A stretch of DNA of 64,000 bases from Microbacterium sp. C5A9 (GTDB lineage: Bacteria; Actinomycetota; Actinomycetes; Actinomycetales; Microbacteriaceae): positions 1 to 64,000 of the forward strand of contig NZ_JABXGD010000004.1 in assembly GCF_022627955.1 (NCBI RefSeq), given 5' to 3'. A model generated the notes under the pieces. That model saw only the letters and a program-made list of their open reading frames with translations. It had not been told where the DNA came from and made no database searches. Shown here one piece after another: positions 43,729-53,236 of the stretch (the stretch's first letter is position 1; each line of letters starts with the position of its first letter). A program made the translations under genes and the position numbers.

Positions 43729-44685
43729 TCAGACGGCGGCGATCCGCCAGGATGCCGCGTGCGCGGCGCCCGGTTCGAGCACCACGAGATCGGTCCCCGA
43801 GCTGAAGGCGTCGGGCGGGCAGGTCATGGGCTCGACGGCCAGCCCGATGCGGTGGATCGCGTCGATACCCGGGTTGTCGGCCGTGTGCACCTGCACCCAG
43901 GGGCATCGCTCGTCGAACGTGATCGCGACGCCGGTTCCGGCATCCGTCACCAGGCGCACCTCGGCGGCTCCCCCTTCGCGGGAGAGCCCGGTGAAGGCGT
44001 GGTCGATGAAGACGTCTCCGATCGGGCGCGCAGCACGGAAGTCCCACTGCGGATGCTCCGTCACGCCCTCGACCGCCACGGGGCTCAGCCGATCGTCGGT
44101 GACGGTGAGCACGTCGGATGCCGGCAGCGTCAGCGTCCAGTCATCCACCCGACCGGCGGGGCCGGCGACGAGATAGGGATGCGGTCCGGTGCCCCAGGGT
44201 GCGGCATCCGCCCCGAGGTTGTGCGCCGTCACGGTCTGGTGCAGCCCGTCGGCGTCGATGCGGTACTCGGTCTCGACCTCGACGCGGAAGGGGTACCCGG
44301 TCTGCGGCTCGATGACGGCTGCGAGCACGACGCGGTCATCGAGCACGAGGCGATCGTCGAACTCTGCCCAGGCGAGCAGGCCGTGCAGCGCCTGGCCGCG
44401 CGCGGGCTCGGTGAGGGCGAGCTGATGCTCGACGCCGGCGAACGTGTAGCGGCCGTCGACGATGCGGTTGGGCCAGGGTGCGAGGGTGGCTCCGCGGTAT
44501 CCGGGGCGCACCTCGTCGGCGTCGAACGGCACGACCAGGTCGCGCCCCTCGAACGTGAGCACGCGCAGCGAGGCGCCGACGCTCGCGATCACGGCCTCGT
44601 AGCCGTGACCGGCGATGCGCAGCTGCCGCCCCGAGCGCGGGCGCGCCGCCGTCGCGATATCGATGGTGGTGGTGGAGTCCGTCAT
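43729..44685 (-). CDS. aldose 1-epimerase-like mutarotase
   Basis: 318 residues of the GalM superfamily. LAPWPNRIVDGRYTFAG, the histidine of QALHGLLAW, the second histidine of GTGPHPYLVAG and the glutamate of SGTDLVVLEPG are the catalytic landmarks. It interconverts sugar anomers. Its ATG overlaps the araA stop (TGATG), so here it probably equilibrates L-arabinose anomers (furanose/pyranose, alpha/beta) for the isomerase. Last gene of the araD-araB-araA-galM operon. Confidence 0.88.
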   Translation of the reverse strand: MTDSTTTIDIATAARPRSGRQLRIAGHGYEAVIASVGASLRVLTFEGRDLVVPFDADEVRPGYRGATLAPWPNRIVDGRYTFAGVEHQLALTEPARGQALHGLLAWAEFDDRLVLDDRVVLAAVIEPQTGYPFRVEVETEYRIDADGLHQTVTAHNLGADAAPWGTGPHPYLVAGPAGRVDDWTLTLPASDVLTVTDDRLSPVAVEGVTEHPQWDFRAARPIGDVFIDHAFTGLSREGGAAEVRLVTDAGTGVAITFDERCPWVQVHTADNPGIDAIHRIGLAVEPMTCPPDAFSSGTDLVVLEPGAAHAASWRIAAV

Positions 44686-46208
44686 CACAGCCCCTGCGCG
44701 AGTCGGTAGTACGCCTGGTTCCAGCGCACCTGCTTCTGGAACTCGGGCAGCGTGGTCGCGTCGTCGATCACGAGCAGCTCGACCTCGGCCATCTCGGCGA
44801 AGTCGCGGAAGGCCTCGAGCCCGACGGCGGTCGACATGACGGTGTGGTGTGCGGCACCGGCGGTCAGCCAGGCGGCGGCACTGGTGGTGAAGTCGGGCTG
44901 CGGCTTCCACACGGCGCGGCCGACCGGAAGCTTCGGCAGCGACTGGCGCGGCGGCACGTTCTCGACGACGTTCGCGGTGAGGCGGAACCGGTCGCGCATG
45001 TCGCTGAGCGCCACGACGAGCGCGGGCCCGGGGTCGGCGGTGAAGACCAGGCGCACAGGGTCGTCCTTGCCGCCGATGCCGAGCGGGTGGATCTCGAGCG
45101 TCGGCTTCGCGGTGGTGAGCGACGGCGAGACCTCGAGCATGTGCGCCCCGAGGATCAGCTCGTCGCCGGGCGTCATGTCGTACGTGTAGTCCTCCATGAG
45201 GCTCGCACCGCCGGGCAGGCCCGCGCCCATGACGTTCGCGACGCGCACGAGGATCGCGGTCTTCCAGTCGCCCTCGGCGCCGAAGCCGTAGCCCTCGGCC
45301 ATCAGGCGCTGCACGGCGAGACCGGGCAGCTGCTTCAGCGCGCCGAGGTCTTCGAACGACGTGGTGAAGGCGCCGAAGCCGCCCTCCTCGAGGAACGACC
45401 GCAGACCGATCTCGATCGCGGCGCCGTCACGCAGCGACTGGTGGCGCTCGCCTCCGCGGCGCAGCTCGGGGGCGACCTCGTAGAGCTCTTCGTACTCGGC
45501 CACGAGGGTGTCGATCTCGGACTCGGATGCCGCGGCGACCGCATCCGCCAGATCGTTCACGCCCCACGTGTTGACCTGCACGCCGAAACGCAGCTCGGCC
45601 TCGGTCTTGTCACCCTCGGTGACCGCGACGAAGCGCATGTTGTCGCCGAAGCGAGCGAGTTTGAGCGAGCGGGATGCCGCGAGGCCGGCGGCCGCACGCT
45701 GCCACGTCGCGATCTCCTGGCGCACGCGCGGGTCGCTTGCGTGCCCGACGACGGTCTTGCGCGGCACGCCGAGGCGCGTCTGGATGTACCCGAACTCGCG
45801 GTCGCCGTGCGCCGCCTGGTTGAGGTTCATGAAGTCGAAGTCGATGTCGGCCCACGGCAGCTCGACGTTCGCCTGCGTGTGCAGGTGCGCGAGCGGCTTC
45901 TGCAGCGCATCGAGACCGGCGATCCACATCTTCGCGGGGCTGAACGTGTGCATCCACGCGATCAGGCCGATGACGCGGTCGTCGGCATTGGCCTCGAGCG
46001 CGGTGCGCTTGATGGCGGCCGAGTCGGTGAGCACCGGCTTCCAGACGACCTTGACCGGAACCTCGCCGGCCTCGTCGAGCAGGCGGGCGATCTCCTGCGA
46101 CTGCTCGGCGACCTGCGCGAGCGTCTCGGGGCCGTACAGGTGCTGGCTGCCGGTGAGGAACCAGACCTCGTAGCCGTCGAGCGAGGTGGTGAGCGGGGTG
46201 CGGGTCAT
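44685..46208 (-). CDS. araA: L-arabinose isomerase
   Basis: 507 residues, close to the 500 of E. coli Ara[21 protein letters not shown] at the N-terminus, [17 protein letters not shown], the catalytic/metal residues in [12 protein letters not shown] and [17 protein letters not shown], and HHTVMST near the end are specific to this family. It converts L-arabinose to L-ribulose using Mn2+. AAGGA precedes the ATG. It is in an operon with araD and araB upstream and the mutarotase downstream. Confidence 0.97.
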   Translation of the reverse strand: MTRTPLTTSLDGYEVWFLTGSQHLYGPETLAQVAEQSQEIARLLDEAGEVPVKVVWKPVLTDSAAIKRTALEANADDRVIGLIAWMHTFSPAKMWIAGLDALQKPLAHLHTQANVELPWADIDFDFMNLNQAAHGDREFGYIQTRLGVPRKTVVGHASDPRVRQEIATWQRAAAGLAASRSLKLARFGDNMRFVAVTEGDKTEAELRFGVQVNTWGVNDLADAVAAASESEIDTLVAEYEELYEVAPELRRGGERHQSLRDGAAIEIGLRSFLEEGGFGAFTTSFEDLGALKQLPGLAVQRLMAEGYGFGAEGDWKTAILVRVANVMGAGLPGGASLMEDYTYDMTPGDELILGAHMLEVSPSLTTAKPTLEIHPLGIGGKDDPVRLVFTADPGPALVVALSDMRDRFRLTANVVENVPPRQSLPKLPVGRAVWKPQPDFTTSAAAWLTAGAAHHTVMSTAVGLEAFRDFAEMAEVELLVIDDATTLPEFQKQVRWNQAYYRLAQGL

Positions 46209-46246
46209 GAGCGGTCCTTCGATGTTCCGGTATCAGCGGGAAGAGT

Positions 46247-47866
46247 TCAGAGGGAGTCGACCGCGGCGGCTTCGATGGCGAGGCCCGCGCGGTAGCGGTC
46301 GAGGTAGGCGGTGAAGCCCGCGGCATCGGCGGGATCGGGGTCGGCGACCGAGAGGGATGCCGACGCGAAGACGTCGCGCTCGAGGTACTCCCCCAGCGAC
46401 CGATCGTCGGCATGGGCGAGGTACGACGCGAGCACCGCGATGCCCCACGCCCCACCCTCGGAGGCGAGTTCGCCGACGGCGACCGGGGCACCGAGCGCTC
46501 CGGCCAGGAAGCGCTGGGCGACACCGGCCGTGCGGAACATGCCTCCGTGCGCGAACATGCGGTCGAGCTCGACTCCTTCGGCGGCGAGCACCTGCATCCC
46601 CAGCGCGAGCGTCCCGAAGACGCCGTACAGCTGCGCGCGCATGAAGTTCGCGAGCGTGAAGGCACTGTCGGGGGTGCGCACGAACAGCGGTCGCCCCTCG
46701 GCGAGGCCGGCGATCGGCTCGCCCGCCAGGTGGTTGTAGGCGAGCAGCCCACCGGCATCCGCCTCGCCGTCGAGCGCCTCGCGGAAGAGCGCGTCGAAGA
46801 CGGCGTCGTCGTCCAACGGCTGCCCCGCCGCAGCCGAGAACCGGGTGAAGAGCCCCGCCCAGGCGGCGAGCTCGCTCGCGCCGTTGTTGCAGTGGACCAT
46901 CGCGACGGCGTCGCCCGCGGGAGTCGTGACGAGATCGAGCTCGTGGTGCACCTCGGCCAGCGGGCGCTCGAGCACGACCATCGCGAAGATGCTCGTGCCC
47001 GCCGAGACGTTGCCGGTGCGCGGCGACACCGAGTTCGTCGCCACCATGCCGGTGCCGGCGTCGCCCTCGGGCGGACAGAACGGGATGCCGGGCCGCAGCG
47101 AGCCGGACGGGTCGAGCAGTCGCGCGCCCTCGTCCGTCAGCGTGCCGGCGGCGGCGCCGGCGGGAAGGACGGCCGGGAGCAGGTCCTTGGCTTTCGCGGG
47201 CAGGCGGTCGGCGGCCCGCGCGTCGTACGCCTGCAGCATCCGCTCGTCGTAGTCGCCGGTCGCCGAGTCGATCGGGAACATGCCGGATGCGTCGCCGACG
47301 CCGAGCACGCGCTCGCCGGTCAGTCTCTCGTGCACGTACCCCGCGAGAGTGGTCACGGCGTCGAGCTGCGGCACATGCGCCTCGCCGTCGAGCACGGCCT
47401 GATGCAGGTGGGCGATCGACCAGCGCAGCGGGATGTTCACCCCGAGCAGGTCGGTCAGCTCGGCCGCGGCGACACCCGTGTTGGTGTTGCGCCAGGTGCG
47501 GAACGGCACCAGCAGCTCACCCTGCGCGTCGAACGCGAGGTAGCCGTGCATCATGGCCGAGATGCCGATCGCGCCGAAGGTCTTGGGGCGTGCGCCGTGG
47601 CGGTGCTCGGCGTCGGCGCGGAGGGCTGCGTAGGCGGCCTGAAGGCCGGCCCAGACCTCGTCGATCGCATACGTCCAGAGACCGTCCTCGAGCCGGTTCT
47701 CCCACGCGAACGACCCGGTGGCGAGCACCTCGGTCGCATCGGAGCCGATCAGGCAGGCCTTGATGCGGGTGGAGCCGAATTCGATGCCGAGGCTCGTGAG
47801 GCCGGCGACGATGTCGTCGTGAGCGGTGGTGTCGGTCGTTTCGCTCATGCCGGTCGTGTCGCTCAT
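46247..47866 (-). CDS. araB: FGGY-family L-ribulokinase
   Basis: 539 residues of the FGGY carbohydrate kinases. LTSLGIEFGSTRIKACLIG is the N-terminal phosphate loop, ISAMMHGYLAFD the central motif, and CPPEGDAGTGMVATNSVSPR and FAHGGMFRTAGVAQRFLAGA the C-terminal ATP site. The xylulokinase-like length and sequence are usual for actinobacterial ribulokinases. Position between araD and araA makes L-ribulose the substrate. The ATG at 47866 overlaps the araD stop (ATGA); a second ATG six codons in is possible. Confidence 0.9.
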   Translation of the reverse strand: MSDTTGMSETTDTTAHDDIVAGLTSLGIEFGSTRIKACLIGSDATEVLATGSFAWENRLEDGLWTYAIDEVWAGLQAAYAALRADAEHRHGARPKTFGAIGISAMMHGYLAFDAQGELLVPFRTWRNTNTGVAAAELTDLLGVNIPLRWSIAHLHQAVLDGEAHVPQLDAVTTLAGYVHERLTGERVLGVGDASGMFPIDSATGDYDERMLQAYDARAADRLPAKAKDLLPAVLPAGAAAGTLTDEGARLLDPSGSLRPGIPFCPPEGDAGTGMVATNSVSPRTGNVSAGTSIFAMVVLERPLAEVHHELDLVTTPAGDAVAMVHCNNGASELAAWAGLFTRFSAAAGQPLDDDAVFDALFREALDGEADAGGLLAYNHLAGEPIAGLAEGRPLFVRTPDSAFTLANFMRAQLYGVFGTLALGMQVLAAEGVELDRMFAHGGMFRTAGVAQRFLAGALGAPVAVGELASEGGAWGIAVLASYLAHADDRSLGEYLERDVFASASLSVADPDPADAAGFTAYLDRYRAGLAIEAAAVDSL

Positions 47867-48582
47867 CGCCGCGCGTCCGAGTTCTGGCCGTAGACGTTCT
47901 GGTAGCGGGCGAAGAGGCTGTCGATCGCCTCCTGCGGGATCGGGATGAGCGGCCCTGCCTCCCGGGCGTAGTGCACGGTTCGGGCGACGTCCTCGACCAT
48001 GACGGCGGCCTTCACGGCATCCTTCGCGTCGACCCCGATCGTGAACGGGCCGTGGTTCTGCATGAGCACGGCCCGGCTGCGGTGGCCGGTGAGGGTCTGC
48101 ACGATGCCGCGGCCGATCGAGTCGTCGCCGATGATCGCGAACGGGCCGACCGGGATCGGGCCGCCGAACTCGTCGGCCATGGCCGTGATGACGCACGGGA
48201 TCTCTTCGCCGCGGGCGGCCCAGGCGACGGCGAAGGTCGAGTGCGTGTGCACGACGCCGCCGACCTCGGGCATGTGCCGGTAGACGTAGGCGTGGGCCGC
48301 GGTGTCGCTCGACGGCGAGCGGTCGCTGCCGGGTGTGCCGGGGATCACGGCGCCGTCGAGGTCGCACAGGATCATGTTGTCGGGAGTGAGGTCGTCGTAG
48401 CTGACACCCGAGGGCTTGATGACGAAGAGGTCGGCACCGGGCACGCGGCCCGAGACGTTGCCGCCGGTCCAGACGATGAGGCCGTAGCGCACGAGTTCGC
48501 CGTGCAGGCGGGCCACATCTTCGCGGACGGTCCGGATCGCGGCGTCGATCTCGGCGGAGAAGGCGGGGGCTTCGTTGCTCAC
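47863..48582 (-). CDS. araD: L-ribulose-5-phosphate 4-epimerase
   Basis: 239 residues of class II aldolases. WTGGNVSGRVPG, FVIKPSGVSYDDL, the zinc histidines of VVHTHSTFAVAW and the third in QNHGPFTIG are present. It converts L-ribulose 5-phosphate to D-xylulose 5-phosphate. I chose the GTG at 48582 because GAGG lies 7 bp before it. A GTG nine codons upstream (48609) is adjacent to the operator and only about 17 bp from the -10 box. First gene of the arabinose operon. Confidence 0.93.
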   Translation of the reverse strand: MSNEAPAFSAEIDAAIRTVREDVARLHGELVRYGLIVWTGGNVSGRVPGADLFVIKPSGVSYDDLTPDNMILCDLDGAVIPGTPGSDRSPSSDTAAHAYVYRHMPEVGGVVHTHSTFAVAWAARGEEIPCVITAMADEFGGPIPVGPFAIIGDDSIGRGIVQTLTGHRSRAVLMQNHGPFTIGVDAKDAVKAAVMVEDVARTVHYAREAGPLIPIPQEAIDSLFARYQNVYGQNSDARR

Positions 48583-48609
48583 GGGTACCTCAGGGTCGGC
48601 GGTGGTCAC

Positions 48610-48655
48610 TGTGACCGGTCACAGAAGTGTGTCACGGCGGTCCTCCGGCCGTCAA
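48610..48655 (-). promoter_or_regulatory. araD promoter with LacI-type operator
   Basis: On the minus strand TTGACG (48650-48655), 18-bp spacer, CACACT (48626-48631), then TGTGACCGGTCACA (48610-48623), a perfect 14-bp palindrome with a central CG, placed over the transcription start. This is the expected form of a LacI-family operator. The LacI gene immediately upstream is the obvious candidate repressor, with L-arabinose or a derivative as inducer. Confidence 0.75.
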
Positions 48656-48705
48656 GACACGGGTGCTCGGCGGGCGTGCGGGGTCGCTTTCGCGCCTCCC
48701 GAGAG

Positions 48706-49719
48706 TCAGCGCGGCGGCGCGACGGACGCCCGGGTCACCAGCACCGGAGCCACAGGCGGAAGGTCGGATGCCGGGGCCCCGCTGCTGCCCGCGAGGGCCG
48801 TCGCCACGGCGCGCCGCGCCAGCTCGTCGAAGTCCTGGCGCACGGTCGTGAGCTTCGGCCAGTAATACGCGGCATCGGGGATGTCGTCGAAGCCGACCAC
48901 GCTGATGTCGTCGGGCACGGAGAGCCCCGCCTCGTGGAGTCCGCCGAGCAGACCGAGCGCCATCTGGTCGTTCGCGGCGAACACGGCGGTGGCTCCGGAG
49001 TCACGCACTGCGGCGACCGCGGCATAGCCCGACCCCGCGGTCCAGTCACCCTCGATCACGGGACCCGCGACGAGTCCGCGCGCCGCGATCTCGGCGGCGA
49101 ACCCCTCGGCACGGGACTCGGCCTCGAGCCAGTCGGCAGGACCGGCGAGGTGCGCGATGCGCGTGTGACCGGCGTCGGCGAGCGCTGCGACCGCGAGCCG
49201 TGCTCCGGCCGCCTGGTCGACCGAGAGGCCGCGTGCCCCGCGGTCGGCGGCGTGCAGCGTCACGACGGGCACGCCGATGCGCAGCTCGTCGAGGGCTTCG
49301 AGGGTTCGGGCATGAGGTGCGACGACCACGATCCCCTCCACGCCCTGCATGACGAGATGGTCGACGGCCGAGACGACGGCCGCGGCATCCCCCGCATCCG
49401 CGAAGGCCGCGCTCACCCAGTACCCGGACTCGCGGGCCGATGCCTCGAGCGCGGCGATGCTGCGCGACGGCCCGTACTGCAGCGCATCGGACGCCAGCAC
49501 CCCCAGGGTTCGCGAGCGTCGGGTGCCCAGCGCGCGGGCGGCGTTGTTCATGCGGTACCCGAGCTCGGTCATCGCGGCGAGCACGCGCTCGCGGGTCTCG
49601 ACGGCGACCTCGGGATGGTCGTTGAGCACGCGCGACACGGTCTGCCGAGAGACCCCCGCGAGCACCGCGACATCGCGCACGCCGACGGTGCGGCGCGGCT
49701 CGCTGCTCGTGTCACTCAC
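48706..49719 (-). CDS. LacI-family regulator of the arabinose operon
   Basis: 337 residues. The HTH is VRDVAVLAGVSRQTVSRVLN with hinge helix AARALGTRRSRTLGVL, then a periplasmic-binding-protein-like effector domain (GVEGIVVVAPHA, VFAANDQMALGLL, VVGFDDIPDAAYY). The GTG at 49719 is chosen: TACACT lies seven bases upstream and there is no ribosome site. It lies 123 bp upstream of araD in the same direction, and TGTGACCGGTCACA between them should be its operator. It is a repressor induced by arabinose or a relative, by inference. Confidence 0.9.
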   Translation of the reverse strand: MSDTSSEPRRTVGVRDVAVLAGVSRQTVSRVLNDHPEVAVETRERVLAAMTELGYRMNNAARALGTRRSRTLGVLASDALQYGPSRSIAALEASARESGYWVSAAFADAGDAAAVVSAVDHLVMQGVEGIVVVAPHARTLEALDELRIGVPVVTLHAADRGARGLSVDQAAGARLAVAALADAGHTRIAHLAGPADWLEAESRAEGFAAEIAARGLVAGPVIEGDWTAGSGYAAVAAVRDSGATAVFAANDQMALGLLGGLHEAGLSVPDDISVVGFDDIPDAAYYWPKLTTVRQDFDELARRAVATALAGSSGAPASDLPPVAPVLVTRASVAPPR

Positions 49720-49776
49720 GCCGACGAGTGTATGCCGAGCGGCCCCGGCGCCTCGCCGTCGTGCCACTCTGGTGAC

Positions 49777-50622
49777 ATGCGCATCGCACTCACCGGATCA
49801 TCGGGCAAGCTCGGCAGCGTCGTCGCGCGGGAACTCCGCGCCCACGGTCACGAGGTCATCGGCATGGACGTCGCAGGAGTCCGCGGCCCGGACTTCGTGC
49901 AGGTCGACCTCACGGATTACGGCCAGGTCGTGGATGCTTTCACCGCCGTCGGCGACCGGCACGACGGCATCGACGCCGTGGTGCATCTCGGCGCGATCCC
50001 GGCCCCCGGCATCCGCAGCGACGTCGCCACGTTCCACAACAACATGCCCGCCACGTTCAACGTGTTCTGGGCGGCGGTGCGCCTCGGCATCCGGCGCGTC
50101 GTCTACGCGTCGAGCGAGACCGTGCTCGGTCTGCCGTTCGACGCGCCGCCGCCCTACGTGCCCGTCGACGAGGAGTATCCGGCCCGCCCCGAATCGGTGT
50201 ACTCGCTGGTCAAGACGCTCGAGGAGCAGCTGGCGAGGGAGCTCGTGCGCTGGCACCCCGACCTCTCGATCACGGCCCTGCGCTTCTCGAACGTCATGAA
50301 TCCCGACGACTACGCCGAGTTCCCCGACTTCGACGGCGATGCCCTGCGTCGCAAGTGGAACCTGTGGGGCTACATCGACGCCCGCGACGGCGCGCAGGCC
50401 GTGGAGCGTGCGCTCGAGGTCGCGGCCCCCGGGTTCGACAACTTCATCATCGCGGCGGCCGACACGGTGATGTCGCGCCCGAACGCCGAGCTGCTCGCCG
50501 AGGTCTTCCCCGACGTCCCGGTCGCCCGCGAGTTCGGGCCGAACGAGACGCTGCTCTCGATCGACAAGGCCCGGCGCGTGCTGGGTTTCGACCCGCAGCA
50601 CTCCTGGCGCGACCACGTCTGA
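49777..50622 (+). CDS. NAD-dependent epimerase/dehydratase-type oxidoreductase
   Basis: 281 residues of the extended SDR family. MRIALTGSSGKLGSVVAREL is the GxxGxxG NAD site, VVHLGAIPAPG and YASSETVLGL follow, and YSLVKTLEEQLARE supplies the catalytic Tyr and Lys. Size and start resemble uronate dehydrogenases and nucleoside-sugar epimerase relatives, so oxidation of a sugar acid or sugar is possible. CACTCT with six bases to the ATG suggests a leaderless start. It is divergent from the LacI gene and may belong to the sugar regulon. Confidence 0.85.
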   Translation: MRIALTGSSGKLGSVVARELRAHGHEVIGMDVAGVRGPDFVQVDLTDYGQVVDAFTAVGDRHDGIDAVVHLGAIPAPGIRSDVATFHNNMPATFNVFWAAVRLGIRRVVYASSETVLGLPFDAPPPYVPVDEEYPARPESVYSLVKTLEEQLARELVRWHPDLSITALRFSNVMNPDDYAEFPDFDGDALRRKWNLWGYIDARDGAQAVERALEVAAPGFDNFIIAAADTVMSRPNAELLAEVFPDVPVAREFGPNETLLSIDKARRVLGFDPQHSWRDHV

Positions 50623-50654
50623 CCCGAACACCCGCCGACGCCCGGGAGAGCGGC

Positions 50655-51677
50655 TCAGCGTCGGGCGATGGTCGATCCGCGGATCACGAGGCGCACCGGC
50701 AGATGGTGCGACCCCTCACCGATGTCGATCCCGTCGATCGCGTCGAACACCCGAAGGGCCGCCTGACGCCCGAGCTGCTGCAGGTTGGCGTCGATGCTGG
50801 TGAGCTCGGGCCGGGCGTTGGTCGCGAGCACCTCCCAGTTGTCATAGCCGATCACCGCGAGGTCGTCGGGAACCGTGCGACCCAGATCGCGGGCCGAGTC
50901 GAGCACGCCGCGAGCGATCTGATCCGACCCGCAGAACACGGCGTCGATGTCCGGATGCCGAGTCAGCAGCAGCGCCGCGGCATCCCGCCCCCAGTGCTCG
51001 GTCCACTCCGAGAACATCGGCTCACCGACGAGTTCGAGACCGGCTTCGGCGAGCGCGGCCCGGGCACCGGCGAGGCGATCCTGCGCTGCGGCGTAGGTCG
51101 GGTCGCCCGAGATGTGCGCGATGCGCCGGCGCCCGCAGGCCAGCAGATGCTCGATCGCGAGGCGCCCACCCGCGTAGTTGTCGGGGGTCAGCGACAGGTC
51201 GCGAGGATCGTCGGAGGGCGCGTAGGCGTACACGACGGGCACCGGTATCTCCTGCCCGAGCGACGGCCGAGCATCCGTCTGCCGACCGACGACGATGATG
51301 CCGTCGACCCGACGACTCAGCAGCTCCTTCAGGTGATGCTGCTCGCGGATCGCGTCGCCGCGCGCATCGCACAGGAAGACGTTGATGCGGCCCGCGCCGA
51401 AGGCATCCTCCGCCCCCATCAGGATCGGGATCATGAATCGACCCTCGAGGTCGCTCGTCAGCAGGCCGACCGTGCCGGTGCGCCCGGCCAGCAGGCCCCG
51501 CGCCATGGCGTTCGGGGTGAACGAGAGCTCCTCGGCGATCGCGCGCACCTTGGCCCGCGTCGAGGCCGAGACATCACCCCGATCGTTCAGCGCCTTCGAG
51601 GCCGTCGAGATCGACACGCCGGCGCGCGCGGCGACGTCGCCGAGGGTCACCGCCCGAGATCCGTTCGTGTCGCTCAT
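50655..51677 (-). CDS. LacI-family regulator of the arabino-oligosaccharide importer
   Basis: 340 residues. HTH VTLGDVAARAGVSISTASKA, hinge FTPNAMARGLLAGRTGTVGL, then an effector domain with GRQTDARPSLGQ, IDAVFCGSDQIARGVLDSAR and VIGYDNWEVLA. AGGGAGAG serves as the ribosome site. The gene is divergent from the SBP/permease/GH127 operon and the perfect palindrome at 51743-51754 overlies that operon's -10 box, so it should be its repressor. The signal is probably the imported arabino-saccharide. Confidence 0.92.
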   Translation of the reverse strand: MSDTNGSRAVTLGDVAARAGVSISTASKALNDRGDVSASTRAKVRAIAEELSFTPNAMARGLLAGRTGTVGLLTSDLEGRFMIPILMGAEDAFGAGRINVFLCDARGDAIREQHHLKELLSRRVDGIIVVGRQTDARPSLGQEIPVPVVYAYAPSDDPRDLSLTPDNYAGGRLAIEHLLACGRRRIAHISGDPTYAAAQDRLAGARAALAEAGLELVGEPMFSEWTEHWGRDAAALLLTRHPDIDAVFCGSDQIARGVLDSARDLGRTVPDDLAVIGYDNWEVLATNARPELTSIDANLQQLGRQAALRVFDAIDGIDIGEGSHHLPVRLVIRGSTIARR

Positions 51678-51714
51678 CGCTCTCCCTGTTGCTGAAAGGT
51701 TATCGGAACGAGGG

Positions 51715-51774
51715 TTGACGGCCTCGTCAGAATCACGCTATACCTTTCGAAAGGGTTTTCGTAAATTTCGGAAA
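51715..51774 (+). promoter_or_regulatory. SBP-operon promoter with CCTTTCGAAAGG operator
   Basis: TTGACG (51715-51720), 18-bp spacer, TATACC (51739-51744). The 12-bp perfect palindrome CCTTTCGAAAGG (51743-51754) overlaps the end of the -10 box. Two more half-similar words, TTTCGTAAA (51757) and TTTCGGAAA (51766), follow directly. A further GAAAGG half-site lies near 51694 before the divergent lacI gene. Placement over the start site fits repression by the adjacent LacI protein. Confidence 0.78.
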
Positions 51775-51856
51775 CTCGGCTCTCCCCCTCGGGCGCTGCA
51801 GTGTCGAAGCGCCCCACCGCACCCCGCTCGACGACGAGCCCAGAGGAGCTCCTTCC

Positions 51857-53155
51857 ATGAACACCACCCGCACCCGCGCCACTCGGCGCTTCTCCGCCGC
51901 CGTGCTCACAGCCGGCCTGATCACCGGCGCTCTCGCCGCCTGCGCACCCGCCGCAGACGACGCCGCGTCCGACGAGCCGATCACCGCCGAAGGCACCGAC
52001 GACGGCACGACGCTCACCCTCTGGACCCGCGCTCCCATCGAGCGTCAGGCCAAGCTGCTGGTCGACGCCTACAACGCGAGCCACGAGAACCAGGTCGAGC
52101 TGACCGTCGTCCCCAACGACGACTACGTCGCCAAGGTCGGTGCCGCCGCCGGCTCGGGCGGCCTGCCCGATCTCTTCGCGGCGGATATCGTCTACGTGCC
52201 GAACTGGGCGCAGCAGGGCCTGTTCCAGGACATGTCCGAGCAGATCGACGCGCTCGACTTCAAGGACCAGATCAACCCCGGCCACCTCTCTGCCGGCACG
52301 GTCGACGGCGCCGAGTACGTGCTTCCGTTCGCCCTCGATCTCTCGATGCTCTTCTGGAACAAGGAGCTGTTCGCCGAGGCGGGCCTCGACCCCGAGAAGG
52401 CACCGGCCACGCTCGAGGAGTTCGCCGATGCCGCGATGGCCGTGCAGGCGCTGAACAAGCCCGACACCTACGGCACGGCGACCGGCCTCAACTGCGGAGG
52501 ATGCCTGGTCTTCACCTGGTTCCCCTCGATCTGGGCTTCGGGCGACGAGGTCATGAGCGACGACGGCACCGAGTCCCTGCTCGACGGTGACTCCGCACAG
52601 GCGGTCTACGACACGTGGGCCGGTCTGGAAGAAGCGGGCGCTGTGCTCCCCAGCTCCACCGACGAAGCGGGCCCCACGTGGACCGCCGCGTTCAGCGAGG
52701 GCAAGGTCGGTGTGATGCCGTTCCCGGCGACGCTGCTCCCCTCCCTCGAGTTCGACGCGGGAGTCGCCGGCATCCCCGGCGTGGACGGCGGCGCCTCGAC
52801 CTTCGTCGGCGGCGACGGCATCGGCATCTCGAAGGACTCGAAGAAGGCGGCTCAGGCCTGGAACTTCCTCAACTGGATGATGTCGGAGGACGCCCAGGTC
52901 GAGGTGCTCGCGAAGGACGGCAACGCCGTCTCGCGAGGCGACCTGGCCGACAACGAGTACGCCGCGGCCGACCCGCGACTGGTCACGATCAACGAGGTCG
53001 CCGCCCAGGGCGACACCCCGGTGGCGCTGAACTTCCAGCAGGCGTTCAACGCCCCGGGCAGCCCGTGGCTCACGCTCATCCGCAATGCGGTACTGAACGG
53101 CGAGGACTCCGTGCCCGCCGACAACGAGGAGATCACCGCGATCCTGTCGCAGTGA
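51857..53155 (+). CDS. ABC sugar importer, substrate-binding lipoprotein
   Basis: 432 residues. An Arg-rich signal peptide ends in the lipobox LAAC (Cys29), so it is lipid-anchored outside the membrane. TLTLWTRAPIERQAKLLVDA, SGGLPDLFAADIVYVPNW and ISKDSKKAAQAWNFLNWMMS are typical of family 1 (MalE/UgpB-type) sugar-binding proteins. GGAGCTCCTT lies before the ATG. It is the first gene of an operon with two permeases and GH127, so the ligand is probably an arabino-oligosaccharide. Confidence 0.92.
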   Translation: MNTTRTRATRRFSAAVLTAGLITGALAACAPAADDAASDEPITAEGTDDGTTLTLWTRAPIERQAKLLVDAYNASHENQVELTVVPNDDYVAKVGAAAGSGGLPDLFAADIVYVPNWAQQGLFQDMSEQIDALDFKDQINPGHLSAGTVDGAEYVLPFALDLSMLFWNKELFAEAGLDPEKAPATLEEFADAAMAVQALNKPDTYGTATGLNCGGCLVFTWFPSIWASGDEVMSDDGTESLLDGDSAQAVYDTWAGLEEAGAVLPSSTDEAGPTWTAAFSEGKVGVMPFPATLLPSLEFDAGVAGIPGVDGGASTFVGGDGIGISKDSKKAAQAWNFLNWMMSEDAQVEVLAKDGNAVSRGDLADNEYAAADPRLVTINEVAAQGDTPVALNFQQAFNAPGSPWLTLIRNAVLNGEDSVPADNEEITAILSQ

Positions 53156-53236
53156 CCGCGAGCGGGGGCGGCGTGGATCGCGTCGCCCCCGCATCCTCCC
53201 GCTCGCCCCCCGCACTCCCGATCGAAAGAGAACGAG

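Noticed and set aside
48583..48609. GTG at 48609 as araD start
   Set aside because: It lies directly beside the operator about 17 bp from the -10 box with no ribosome site; the GTG at 48582 has GAGG at good spacing.
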